A stretch of 64,000 nt of DNA, from positions 8,556,001 to 8,620,000 of the forward strand of contig NZ_CP109190.1 in NCBI RefSeq assembly GCF_041438805.1, written 5' to 3'. This document shows, one piece after another, positions 32,967-41,335 of the stretch (within the stretch, counting starts at the first letter, position 1; each line of letters starts with the position of its first letter). Both the position numbers and the translations under genes were made by a program. This DNA comes from Streptomyces sp. NBC_01707. Its GTDB lineage: Bacteria > Actinomycetota > Actinomycetes > Streptomycetales > Streptomycetaceae. The notes below the pieces were generated by a model. The model worked only from the letters and a program-made list of their open reading frames with translations, was not told the origin of the DNA and searched no databases.

Positions 32967-35368
32967 AGCAGGGTGAGGTCGTCCGTGCTCGGCTCGGCGA
33001 GCTGGGCGACCCGGCCCGCATGCCGCTCGACCATCGACTCGAATGTCTGGCGGGCGGTGCGGCCGTTGCCGAACGCGGGGCCCTTGGGCAGCTCGGTGAA
33101 GTACTTCAGCAGTGCGTCCCCGGCGCCCTCGGCCAGGCTGTACTCGTGCTCCTCGGCCTGCTGCTCGACGATCCGCAGCAGTTCGGCGGGATCGTAGTCG
33201 CTGAAGGTGATGGTCCGTGAGAAACGGGATGCCACACCGGGGTTGACGGTGAGAAACCGCTCCATCTCGTGGGTGTAGCCGGCGACGATGACGACCACCG
33301 CGTCCCGGTGGTCCTCCATCAGCTTCACCAGCGTGTCGATCGCCTCGCGGCCGAAGTCCCGGCCCGAGTCCTCGGGTGACAGGGCGTACGCCTCGTCGAC
33401 GAACAGCACGCCACCGCGCGCCCGGTCGAAGGCCTCCTGGGTACGGATGGCGGTCGAGCCGATGTGCTCGCCGACCAGATCGACCCGGGACACCTCGACG
33501 AGATGCCCGCGCTCCAGCACGCCCAGCGAGGCGAGGATCTCGCCGTACAGCCGGGCCACGGTGGTCTTGCCGGTGCCGGGGGAGCCCGTGAAGACGAGAT
33601 GGCGCCGCACCGAAGCGGCTTTGAGCCCGGCCTCCAGACGGCGGCGGCCCACCTCGATCATGTCCGTGAGGGCCCGCACCTCGCGCTTGACGCTGTCCAG
33701 GCCCACCAGCGCGTCCAGTTCGCCGAGAACGGCGCCCGACGTACGCACCGGCTCGGCGGGCACGTCGAGGACGGAGGGCACGACCGCACGCTGCGTGGGC
33801 ACCGCACCGAGCACCCCGGGGACCGCCTCGGTCGCCGTCAGCACCGTGGGGGGCGGGGGAGGCGGAGTGCGCAGCCCGCTCTCGTCGCTGGTGCAGTCCT
33901 CCACGACCGGGCCCGACCCCTGGCCGTCGGCGTGCGAGCCGCCTTCGGCGAACTCGTAGCCTCCGCGGGCACACCGCTCCGTGCGGCAACGGGTCAGCGT
34001 CGTACGGCAGCCGTCCATCACATGGAAGCCGTATCCGTCGCTTCCGGTGACCCGGCAGCTGTGGAACGTGCCGCGGCCCTCGGCCGAGACGTAGAAACCG
34101 GCCTCGGCGGGCGAGGTGACCGTGCAGCGCTCGATCGTCGGATCGGCGCCCTTGGTGACGATGACGCCGGTCTGCGCCGCGTCGATGGTGCAGTTGTTCA
34201 GCGTGCCGCCGCTGCCGTGGTCACGGAACCAGGCACCGGTCGACGCCTCCCTGATCCGGCAGTCGTCGAGCTGCGCGGTCGCCCCGTCGCTCACCGACAC
34301 CGCCGTGTTGCGGACCTGGGTGAGATCGCTGTCGACGACGTCGGCGCGCGAACCCCGGTCGAGGACGAAGATCGCGTCCGGCACGTCGTGGACCCGGCAG
34401 GAGTCCAGTATCACGGTCGCCCCGTCGCTCACCCAGACCGCCGGGTAGTCCCCCGTACTGTCGTGGATCTCGCACTGGTTGGCGTCGACCCGGGTGCCCG
34501 GGTCCCACACGGACAGGCCGTTGCGGCCGAAGCGGCGCACCGTGGACCGGGTCAGCGTGAGGACCGAACGGGAACGCAGATCCACCGCGTTCTCCGGGAT
34601 GTCATGGATGTCGCAGTCGGCGAGCGTCAGCACCGCATCCGTGTCGAGAGTGACCCCGTCCGACGAAGTGCGGTGCACCGTGCAGTCGGTGAGGTGGGCG
34701 GCCGCGCGGGCCGTCACCTGTACTCCGCTGCCCTTGATCTCGTACACCTCGCAGCCGACCCCCTCCAGAGCGCTGCCCTCACCGGTGACACTCAGCCCAG
34801 CGCCGGAGGTGTGGTGGATGCGGCAGCGCTCGAGCCGTGGATGCGCGCCGTTGCGCACCGAGACCCCGGCCTGTCCGGCCGCGACGATCTCGCACTCCTC
34901 GAACACCCCGCCGGCACCGTCGAGTACGGCGATGCCGACCCCGGCGGGGTTGTCGACCGTGCAGCGGCGCACGGTGGGGCGTGCCGCACCGCGCACCTCG
35001 ATCCCGGCGGCGGACCGCGTCACGATCCGCAGATCCGTCAGTTCCGGAGCACCGTCCTCGACGAGGAGCGCGGGGGCCGCCGAGTCCTGGCCCTCCACAT
35101 GCAGATCCTGGACGACGGCGGAGGCGCGGAGCGTCAGCGGTACGCCGTCGACCGGCGCGATCCGTACGGAGCCGACGGAGCCCTCCGGGCCGCGCAGCGT
35201 GACCGCGCGGTGCAGGACGAGATTCTCCCGGTAGGTGCCCGGCGCGACGGTGAGGACATCACCGTCCGCCGCGGCCTCCAGGGCCGCGGTGAGGGAGGCG
35301 TATTCGCCAGTGCGGCGCCGCCACCGCGACGTGCCGGTGTGCGTCACCTGGACCGTGCCCTGTGCCAT
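32936..35368 (-). CDS. Right-handed beta-helix / AAA+ ATPase fusion (CbxX/EccA-like)
   Basis: The 810-residue protein has two parts. Residues about 20-500 form a long parallel beta-helix made of pectate-lyase-type repeats with recurring C-R/E-I and V-x-V-x-x-G-A patterns (VRNGAHPRLERCRIHHT). After a Pro-rich linker, residues 540-800 form an AAA+ domain of the CbxX/CfqX group, with Walker A FTGSPGTGKTTVARLYGEIL, Walker B GGVLFVDEAYALSPED and arginine-finger region GVASRFSRTITF. This ATPase type occurs in EccA of type VII secretion and in Rubisco activases. The substrate is not known; the beta-helix may recognise a repetitive polymer or partner protein. The start has no striking RBS. Confidence 0.88.
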   Translation of the reverse strand: MAQGTVQVTHTGTSRWRRRTGEYASLTAALEAAADGDVLTVAPGTYRENLVLHRAVTLRGPEGSVGSVRIAPVDGVPLTLRASAVVQDLHVEGQDSAAPALLVEDGAPELTDLRIVTRSAAGIEVRGAARPTVRRCTVDNPAGVGIAVLDGAGGVFEECEIVAAGQAGVSVRNGAHPRLERCRIHHTSGAGLSVTGEGSALEGVGCEVYEIKGSGVQVTARAAAHLTDCTVHRTSSDGVTLDTDAVLTLADCDIHDIPENAVDLRSRSVLTLTRSTVRRFGRNGLSVWDPGTRVDANQCEIHDSTGDYPAVWVSDGATVILDSCRVHDVPDAIFVLDRGSRADVVDSDLTQVRNTAVSVSDGATAQLDDCRIREASTGAWFRDHGSGGTLNNCTIDAAQTGVIVTKGADPTIERCTVTSPAEAGFYVSAEGRGTFHSCRVTGSDGYGFHVMDGCRTTLTRCRTERCARGGYEFAEGGSHADGQGSGPVVEDCTSDESGLRTPPPPPPTVLTATEAVPGVLGAVPTQRAVVPSVLDVPAEPVRTSGAVLGELDALVGLDSVKREVRALTDMIEVGRRRLEAGLKAASVRRHLVFTGSPGTGKTTVARLYGEILASLGVLERGHLVEVSRVDLVGEHIGSTAIRTQEAFDRARGGVLFVDEAYALSPEDSGRDFGREAIDTLVKLMEDHRDAVVVIVAGYTHEMERFLTVNPGVASRFSRTITFSDYDPAELLRIVEQQAEEHEYSLAEGAGDALLKYFTELPKGPAFGNGRTARQTFESMVERHAGRVAQLAEPSTDDLTLLYPEDLPELP

Positions 35369-35442
35369 GGCGCTGCTGTGCCCCCACCTCGTGCGTGTGC
35401 GATGCCCTGACCACCGGTCTCTCGGCAGCGGTCATTCCGGGT

Positions 35443-35465
35443 CCGCCCGCCGAAGAGGCGGGCGG
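35443..35465 (-). terminator. Hairpin terminator of the Rv1733c-like gene
   Basis: CCGCCCGCC (35443-35451) and GGCGGGCGG (35457-35465) are exact reverse complements around GAAGA, between the leftward Rv1733c-like gene and the AAA gene. Confidence 0.7.
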
Positions 35466-35519
35466 GCCGGTCCACCGTAGCGCGCGTGGAGGGCGGGAGT
35501 TGACGCGATCAGCAGCTCG

Positions 35520-36128
35520 TCAGCTGCCGGTGCCCGTCCTGCCCCAGTCCGGACCGGCCTCCGCCCATGCCCGGTCGAGCTCTGCGTACCGCCGTTGCAC
35601 CATGCGCCATACGACCAGACGCCGCCCGGCCTCGATCAGACCGACACAGATCAGCGTCACCCCGAACCCGGCCAGCGCCGCATGCGTGCGGGCCGTCGCC
35701 GCGTCCATGGGGCGCGGTGCCGGGCGACCCTGCGGATCCGTCCAGATCGACACCCGGGCGCCGGGGTCCGTGACCCGGGAGGAGGTCACCACCTTGCCCC
35801 TGAGGGGTGTGCCGTCCGGGGCCTTCCAGCGCGCCAGCACCGCTGTCTGTGTCGCACGCTCCGAGGGCACCTCGGGATCGGTGACCAAGTGCCGCGCCCC
35901 CGGTGCCCGGCGCACCACGACCGCCGTCGTGGCATGGCGCTGCGTCTGCTGGAACCGCACCGACTGCTGCAGTGCGTCGTCGGTGACCGCCCCGCACAGC
36001 CAGCCGAGCGCCGGCGCCGCCAGCACCATCAACAGCAGTGCCACCAGAGCCACCCATGCCTCGCGCCGGTCGGTGGCGCGGCGCAGGGGATTGTGTTTCC
36101 AACGCCAGACTCCCGATACCGCTCGCAC
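35520..36128 (-). CDS. Rv1733c-like two-helix membrane protein
   Basis: The 202-residue protein starts GVWRWKHNPLRRATDRREAW, followed by helix 1 (VALVALLLMVLAAPALGWLC). An extracellular beta-rich domain of about 100 residues (VLARWKAPDGTPLRGKVVTS, ARVSIWTDPQGR) precedes helix 2 (LAGFGVTLICVGLIEAGRRL). The layout and the N-terminal RWxxNPLRR segment match the actinobacterial Rv1733c family, recalled from mycobacteria; function unknown. GTG 36128 is the start, with GGGGG about 9 bases upstream. Confidence 0.8.
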   Translation of the reverse strand: MRAVSGVWRWKHNPLRRATDRREAWVALVALLLMVLAAPALGWLCGAVTDDALQQSVRFQQTQRHATTAVVVRRAPGARHLVTDPEVPSERATQTAVLARWKAPDGTPLRGKVVTSSRVTDPGARVSIWTDPQGRPAPRPMDAATARTHAALAGFGVTLICVGLIEAGRRLVVWRMVQRRYAELDRAWAEAGPDWGRTGTGS

Positions 36129-36518
36129 AGTTCTGCACCCCCTTCCGCATCCGTCATAACCTGATACGGCACAGATCGCGCGCTGGAGCAGCGAAGAGAG
36201 AGCTACTTCACCCCGTCCAACGCACGGGCGACCCCGGTGAGTTCCCCCTCGACCGGGCCGTGGTGATCAGGTGGTGACGAGACGGCCGGGCCGGCGCCGT
36301 GCGCGGCTGCTGACGTGGTGTGACGGCCCGGTCCGTGGCGTCGGAAGGCATCCGGTGGCGGTCGCCGTCGAGTCCCCATGGCTCGACGGCGCGCTCACTG
36401 GATGCATGGGCACAGCACTCAGTGCGGAAGGGCGTCCGGCCGCATCCTGCCCGTCCCCGGACAGGCCCGTGTGCGGCGGGTCGCTCCGGCTCGGTACGCC
36501 GTGTTCCGTCCCTCCGGC
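36129..36518. other. Intergenic region with one hairpin
   Basis: No supportable gene is seen. A hairpin at 36363-36391 (arms CGCCGTCGAG and CTCGACGGCG, 9-base loop) may terminate the leftward DUF6643 gene. The part next to 36128 should hold the promoter of the Rv1733c-like gene. Confidence 0.5.
36363..36391 (-). terminator. Hairpin, possible terminator of the DUF6643 gene
   Basis: Perfect 10-bp arms around a 9-base loop, 128 bases beyond the stop codon of the leftward gene ending at 36519. Confidence 0.45.
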
Positions 36519-36995
36519 TCAGTACCCCCGGCCCTGGTACGGGCGGTTGTACGGGTCCTCGTACGGAGAAGGCGTGGGCGCGGGCCGCGGCGACGCGGGA
36601 CGCATCGACTCGTACCCGGTACCCGGCGCGGGGCGCTGCTGCTGCTGGGGCGCCTGATAGCCGCCACGCATCCCGGTCGGCTGCTGCGGGATGTACGGCG
36701 CCGGGGCGTGCTGCAGATGGGCCGGCTGCATCGGCGCGTAACCCTGCTGCTGCGCGGCCATCGGCTGCGGGTAGCCGTACGACGGGTTGGGCTGGGACGG
36801 CGCCGCGGGAAGAGCCGGGAGCGCCGACGGGAGCGCCGGCAGGTAGCTGTTGCCGCTGTCGTACGCGGCAGGCACTCGGATCGGGGCGATCTGAGGGGTA
36901 CCCCGCTCCGCGACCAGGGAGTCGTAGATCGGAGTGTCGGGGAACGACGATGCGGCGTAGTAGCCGCCGCCGTAGGTGGAGCGGGGGGAGGTCAT
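36519..36995 (-). CDS. DUF6643-like proline/glutamine-rich protein
   Basis: The 158-residue protein has a conserved N-terminal segment (MTSPRSTYGGGYYAASSFPD, TPIYDSLVAERGTPQIAPIR) followed by a low-complexity Pro/Gln/Tyr/Ala-rich tail ending YEDPYNRPYQGRGY. The head matches a Streptomyces family I recall as DUF6643; no function is known. The tail should be disordered. No RBS is visible; TAACTT lies 7 bases before the ATG, so it may be leaderless. It is divergent from the TerD-domain gene. Confidence 0.78.
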   Translation of the reverse strand: MTSPRSTYGGGYYAASSFPDTPIYDSLVAERGTPQIAPIRVPAAYDSGNSYLPALPSALPALPAAPSQPNPSYGYPQPMAAQQQGYAPMQPAHLQHAPAPYIPQQPTGMRGGYQAPQQQQRPAPGTGYESMRPASPRPAPTPSPYEDPYNRPYQGRGY

Positions 36996-37264
36996 GGAAC
37001 ATAAGTTAAGCCCACGATGTGCTGGTTGGGGAGCCCGATAAGAGGGTTGGTTTACGAGATGTGAGTGAACCAGGATCCCCAATGCGAGCGAACTTGGGAA
37101 AAAAGGGCGTCCGAGCGCGTTGGAATCGTGTAAAGGGCGAGTTCACGGGGGGTTACCGGCAGATCGCCGCACGGGGTCGGTCATCGCTGTGGGCTCCGCG
37201 AGGGAGGGCGGATTAGGTTGGCCCGGGAAAGACTTCGGCAGCCGTACTCGCGATGGGGGCGAGC

Positions 37265-38590
37265 ATGACCATGCTTAAAGGAACCAATGTTCCGGTGGCG
37301 GCTCAGGCCGTGCGGGTCGAATTGGGGTGGCGTGCCACGCCGGGCGCACCGGACGTGGACGGTTCGGCGCTCCTTCTCGTGTCGGGAAAGGTACGCAGCG
37401 ACGCGGACTTCGTCTTTTACAACCAGCCGGTGCACGCCTCCGGCGCGGTACGTCACGAGGGCAGACGGAGCGTGGCCGACGGCGTCACGGACAGCCTCGC
37501 GGTGGACCTGGGACGGGTGGAGCCGGCCATCGATCGCGTCGTCCTGGCCGCCTCGGCGGACGGTGGCACCTTCGGGCAGGTGACGGGGCTCCACGTACGG
37601 ATCATGGACGCGTCGGACGGCACCGAGATCGCGCGCTTCGACAGTGCCGACGCGACGGTGGAGACCGCGTTCATTCTCGGTGAGCTGTACCGGCGCCAGG
37701 GGGCCTGGAAATTCCGGGCGGTGGGCCAGGGGTACAGCAGCGGTCTCGAAGGTCTCGCGACGGACTTCGGTATCTCCGTCGACGAACCGCAACATCCCCA
37801 GCAACCGCAGCAGCCCCAAACGGCGACGCGAGTCGACCTGCCGCCACCGCCGCAGGTGCCCCCCGGGCAGCGCCCCCAGTCCCCGACTGTCGCCCCGATG
37901 GCACCACCAGCACCTCCGTCGCCCCCTGCCGCTCCGCCGGTCGCGCAGCCCGTCCGGCTGACCAAGGTGACGCTCACCAAGGAAGCGCCCTCGGTCTCCC
38001 TCGCCAAGCAGGGCGGCACTTCGGGAGCCATGCGCGTCAATCTCAACTGGCAAGTGCGCAAACAGTTCACGGGCTGGGGCAGCAAACTCGGCAGAGCCAT
38101 CGCCAACCACGCGGACCTCGATCTTGATCTCTGCGCCCTCTACGAACTGACCGACGGCAGGAAGGGAGTTGTCCAGGCCCTCGGAAACGCCTTCGGCGCT
38201 CTCGGGCAGCCCCCCTATATCCATCTCGACGGAGACGATCGCACCGGCGCCGTCTCCACCGGCGAGAACCTGACCATCAACCTCGATCACAAGGACCGGC
38301 TCCGCCGCGTCCTGATCTTCGTCACCATCTATGAAGGCGCCCGGAGTTTCGCCGATCTGCACGCGACGGTCACCCTGCAGCCGCAGCACGGGGCCGCGAT
38401 CGACTTCTCGCTCGACGAATGCACCGTCCCCTCCACGGTCTGCGCGCTCGCACTCATCACCAACAACGGGGGAGACCTCACCGTGCAACGCGAAGCCCGT
38501 TATCTCGTACCCGAGCGCGGGGTGAGCCCGCAGCGCACCATCGACTACGCCTACGGGTGGGGGATGAACTGGACACCCGGCCGTAAATGA
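37265..38590 (+). CDS. Double TerD-domain protein
   Basis: The 441-residue protein has two TerD (tellurium/stress-resistance) domains. Domain 1 (about 1-185) includes [20 protein letters not shown] and [21 protein letters not shown] Pro/Gln-rich linker of about 60 residues follows. Domain 2 (about 250-440) has [30 protein letters not shown] and [18 protein letters not shown]. TerD domains bind calcium through acidic DxDxxx loops such as LDLDLC and are linked to envelope stress and phage/tellurite resistance, with unclear mechanism. Domain 1 lacks the strongest acidic loop. ATG 37265 has GGGGGCG close upstream. Confidence 0.88.
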   Translation: MTMLKGTNVPVAAQAVRVELGWRATPGAPDVDGSALLLVSGKVRSDADFVFYNQPVHASGAVRHEGRRSVADGVTDSLAVDLGRVEPAIDRVVLAASADGGTFGQVTGLHVRIMDASDGTEIARFDSADATVETAFILGELYRRQGAWKFRAVGQGYSSGLEGLATDFGISVDEPQHPQQPQQPQTATRVDLPPPPQVPPGQRPQSPTVAPMAPPAPPSPPAAPPVAQPVRLTKVTLTKEAPSVSLAKQGGTSGAMRVNLNWQVRKQFTGWGSKLGRAIANHADLDLDLCALYELTDGRKGVVQALGNAFGALGQPPYIHLDGDDRTGAVSTGENLTINLDHKDRLRRVLIFVTIYEGARSFADLHATVTLQPQHGAAIDFSLDECTVPSTVCALALITNNGGDLTVQREARYLVPERGVSPQRTIDYAYGWGMNWTPGRK

Positions 38591-38602
38591 CCCCCGGGCC
38601 GT

Positions 38603-38629
38603 CCGGTCCCGCCACCGTCGGCGGACCGG
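38603..38629. terminator. Hairpin between TerD and glycosyltransferase genes
   Basis: CCGGTCCCGCC (38603-38613) pairs with GGCGGACCGG (38620-38629) with one bulge, between two convergent genes; probably bidirectional. Confidence 0.5.
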
Positions 38630-38642
38630 TACCGCCATCCGC

Positions 38643-39821
38643 TCATCGGTCCGGCGCGGCCTCGGGACGGGCGTAGGTACGCCCCTTCCAGGCCGCGCCA
38701 CGGCCCCGGTAGTGCTGCAACGCCGAATCGACCGTCATCAGCAGATAGAGCAGGGCGGTGAAGGGCAGCAGCGGGGCCAGCCACAGCGACTGCCGGTAGA
38801 AGCCCAGCATCGGCATGTACGTCCCGGCCATCACCGCCCAGGCCGCGCCGCCCGCCCACGCCGCCGGCGCATCCCCGCCCAGCAGCCCCGCCGCGAGCGT
38901 GAGCGGTGGTGCGAGATAGACGAGCGCGAGGCCCAGGACCGTACCGACGAGCAGCAGCGGATTGTGCCGCAACTGGGCGTACGCGCTCCGCGAGACCATC
39001 CGCCAGAGATCCACCAGCCGGGGATACGGCCGCACACTGTCCACCCGCTCCGCGAGCCCCAGCCAGATCCGGCCGCCGCTGCGCCGGACCGCCCGCGCCA
39101 GCGAAACGTCGTCGATCACCGCCTGCCGGATCGACTCCGGCACCCGCGCCCGCTCCGCGGCACCGGTCCGCAGCAGCACGCACCCGCCCGCCGCGGCCGC
39201 GGTCCGCGCCGTCGCCCGGTTCACCCACCGGAACGGATAGAGCTGCGCGAAGAAGTACACGAAGGCGGGCACGACGAGGCGCTCCCATGCACTCGCCACC
39301 CTCAGTCGCGCCATCTGCGAGACCAGGTCGAATCCACCCGAGCGGGCGGCGGCGACCAGCTCCCGCAGACTGTCCGGCTCATGCGCGATGTCCGCATCCG
39401 TCAGGAGCAGGTACTCCGGCGCCGGCTCCCTGGCCCGTGCCAAGGAGATCCCGTGCCGCACGGCCCACAGCTTGCCCGTCCACCCCGGCTCCGGCTCCCC
39501 GGGCGACACCACCGTGACCGGCAGCCCGCCGTACCGCACGGACAGCGCACGGGCAAGATCCCCCGTGCCGTCCTTGCTGCAGTCGTCGACCAGGATGACC
39601 TCCGCGGCTCCCGGATAGTCCTGCGCAAGCAGCGACGGCAGACTCACCGGCAGCATGTCCGCCTCGTCACGGGCGGGCACCACGATCGCGACCGATGGCC
39701 AGCCGTCCGGCGCCGTACGCCGCGGCAACCGCTGGTCGGTCCGCCAGAAGAACCCTTGTCCCAGCAGCAGCCACACCCATGCGGCCAGCGAACCCACGGC
39801 GATCCAGGCAACGGCACTCAT
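38643..39821 (-). CDS. GT2 glycosyltransferase, HpnB-like
   Basis: The 392-residue membrane glycosyltransferase has an N-terminal anchor (AWIAVGSLAAWVWLLLGQGF). The GT-A domain has VAIVVPARDEADMLPVSLPS, VDDCSKDGT, the DxD-type LLLTDADIAHEPDSL and PGWTGKLWAVRHG. Three or four C-terminal helices follow. Length, WTGKLWAV and YPFRWVNRATARTAAAAGGC match the hopene-associated HpnB group, but no hopanoid genes are visible here, so substrate assignment is tentative. CAGACT lies 7 bases before the ATG. It is divergent from the racemase gene with only about 58 bases between. Confidence 0.83.
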   Translation of the reverse strand: MSAVAWIAVGSLAAWVWLLLGQGFFWRTDQRLPRRTAPDGWPSVAIVVPARDEADMLPVSLPSLLAQDYPGAAEVILVDDCSKDGTGDLARALSVRYGGLPVTVVSPGEPEPGWTGKLWAVRHGISLARAREPAPEYLLLTDADIAHEPDSLRELVAAARSGGFDLVSQMARLRVASAWERLVVPAFVYFFAQLYPFRWVNRATARTAAAAGGCVLLRTGAAERARVPESIRQAVIDDVSLARAVRRSGGRIWLGLAERVDSVRPYPRLVDLWRMVSRSAYAQLRHNPLLLVGTVLGLALVYLAPPLTLAAGLLGGDAPAAWAGGAAWAVMAGTYMPMLGFYRQSLWLAPLLPFTALLYLLMTVDSALQHYRGRGAAWKGRTYARPEAAPDR

Positions 39822-39867
39822 TCGCCGCAGTCTGCCCCACTGTGACGAGACCGCAAGGGCGGTCGAC

Positions 39868-39873
39868 TATGGT
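39868..39873 (+). promoter_or_regulatory. -10 box of a probable leaderless promoter (racemase)
   Basis: TATGGT ends 6 bases before GTG 39880; no Shine-Dalgarno sequence is present. Confidence 0.55.
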
Positions 39874-39879
39874 GACCGG

Positions 39880-40665
39880 GTGAAGATCGCGCTCATGGAC
39901 TCCGGAATCGGCCTGCTCGCGGCGGCCGCCGCGGTACGCCGGCTGCGGCCCGACGCCGATCTGGTGCTCTCCTCCGACCCCGACGGCATGCCGTGGGGTC
40001 CTCGTACGCCGCAGGACGTGACCGCACGCGCGCTCGCCGTGGCCCGCGCGGCCGCCGCCCACCGGCCCGACGCACTGATCGTCGCCTGCAACACCGCATC
40101 CGTACACGCCCTGCCGACGCTGCGCGCCGAGCTGGAACCCACGCTGCCGGTCGTCGGCACCGTCCCCGCGATCAAGCCGGCCGCGGCCGGTGGCGGTCCG
40201 GTCGCGATCTGGGCCACCCCGGCCACCACGGGCAGCCCGTACCAGCGCGGACTCATCGGGGACTTCGCCCGCTCGGTCGCCGTCACCGAAGTCCCGTGCC
40301 CCGGTCTCGCCGACGCCGTGCAGAACGCGGACGAAGCCGCGATCGACCGCACCGTCGCCGCGGCGGCCGCTCTCACTCCACCGGACGTAAGGGCAGTGGT
40401 TCTGGGCTGCACCCACTACGAACTGGTCGCCGAGCGGATCCGGGCCGCCGTACAGCAGCCCGGCCTGCCGCCCGTCACACTGCACGGCTCCGCCGGAGCC
40501 GTCGCCGCCCAGGCGCTGCGCCGGATCGGTGCCGCACCCGCTCCTTCGGCCGAACCGGCCACCTCGCTCACCGTGCTCCTCAGCGGCCGCGCCGCCGAAC
40601 TGCCGGACGCCGCCCTGGCCTACGCCGAGGGCCTGTTGCTGGGGGCCGCCAGCCCTGCCCGCTGA
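39880..40665 (+). CDS. Aspartate/glutamate racemase family protein (MurI-like)
   Basis: The 261-residue cofactor-independent racemase fold has the start KIALMDSGIGLLAAAAAVRR, first catalytic Cys in VACNTASVHALPTL, and second catalytic Cys in VVLGCTHYELVAE. MurI supplies D-glutamate for peptidoglycan. This protein is close to MurI in layout, but the usual GxDSGxGG start is changed (DSGIGLLA), so it may be a secondary racemase. GTG 39880 is set by the leaderless-type TATGGT box; longer starts would run into the divergent glycosyltransferase. Confidence 0.85.
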   Translation: MKIALMDSGIGLLAAAAAVRRLRPDADLVLSSDPDGMPWGPRTPQDVTARALAVARAAAAHRPDALIVACNTASVHALPTLRAELEPTLPVVGTVPAIKPAAAGGGPVAIWATPATTGSPYQRGLIGDFARSVAVTEVPCPGLADAVQNADEAAIDRTVAAAAALTPPDVRAVVLGCTHYELVAERIRAAVQQPGLPPVTLHGSAGAVAAQALRRIGAAPAPSAEPATSLTVLLSGRAAELPDAALAYAEGLLLGAASPAR

Positions 40666-40721
40666 GCCTGCGGCGGCCTGCTGGCAGTCGTCGGACCCGT
40701 CGCGGCTGCCCGGATTCTGAG

Positions 40722-40727
40722 TACGCT
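40722..40727 (+). promoter_or_regulatory. -10 box of a probable leaderless promoter
   Basis: TACGCT ends 6 bases before ATG 40734; no Shine-Dalgarno sequence is present. Confidence 0.5.
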
Positions 40728-40733
40728 GCTGGC

Positions 40734-41297
40734 ATGAGGGACCACCCCCGAAAACCGACGCATGCCGGAGCCGAGACGCCTCCCGCCGTCTGGACCGGCC
40801 GGGCCACCAACAAGGCCCAGTGGGTGCTCGCCGCCGCCGGTGCGGCCTGCACGGCCTTGGGTATTCAGCTCGCCGTGAGCTCCAACTGGACCTCCGGCGT
40901 CATCCCGCTGCTGATGTCGGTGATCGGCTGCGTGGCGGCCGGACTCCTCATGCTGTTCGGCACGCTCGCCTTTGTGAACGTGGCCGTCCGGGTCGACGGG
41001 CACGCCCTCGAAGTGCGCTGCGGCCACATGGGCCTGCCGCGCCGCCGGATCCTTCTCACCCACGTGGTGGGCGCGGATTTCGTACCCCGGGTCACCCCCC
41101 GGCAATGGGGCGGCTGGGGCTACCGCTGGCGCCCCGAGCAGGGCACGGCCGTGGTGGTACGCAAGGGAGAGGGCCTGGTGCTCACGCTCGGCGACGGCCG
41201 GACCTTCACGGTCACGGTGGATGACGCTGAGGCGGGCGTACGGTTCATCCGTGAGCAGCTCCACCTGTCGGCGGCCGGCGCGGCGGCCGGTGCCTGA
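40734..41297 (+). CDS. Two-helix membrane protein, unknown function
   Basis: The 187-residue protein has two adjacent helices (WVLAAAGAACTALGIQLAVS and GVIPLLMSVIGCVAAGLLML), then a C-terminal cytosolic beta-rich domain with basic and aromatic residues (RRRILLTHVVGADFVP, GWGYRWRPEQGTAVVVRKGE, VTVDDAEAGVRFIREQL). It resembles PH-like lipid-associated domains of other actinobacterial membrane proteins, but no family is firmly recognised. The start follows a leaderless-type TACGCT box. Confidence 0.75.
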   Translation: MRDHPRKPTHAGAETPPAVWTGRATNKAQWVLAAAGAACTALGIQLAVSSNWTSGVIPLLMSVIGCVAAGLLMLFGTLAFVNVAVRVDGHALEVRCGHMGLPRRRILLTHVVGADFVPRVTPRQWGGWGYRWRPEQGTAVVVRKGEGLVLTLGDGRTFTVTVDDAEAGVRFIREQLHLSAAGAAAGA

Positions 41298-41335
41298 ACG
41301 GGTGGAAACCTGAGTGGTTCGACCTCCCCGGTCGG

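Noticed and set aside
33464..35410. A 648-codon plus-strand frame opposite the beta-helix/AAA gene
   Set aside because: Antisense shadow; composition is Arg/Gly/His-rich with no fold, while the minus strand has regular repeats and Walker motifs.
37019..37216. 65-codon frame upstream of the double TerD gene
   Set aside because: No RBS, atypical composition for this genome, and it lies in the divergent promoter region.
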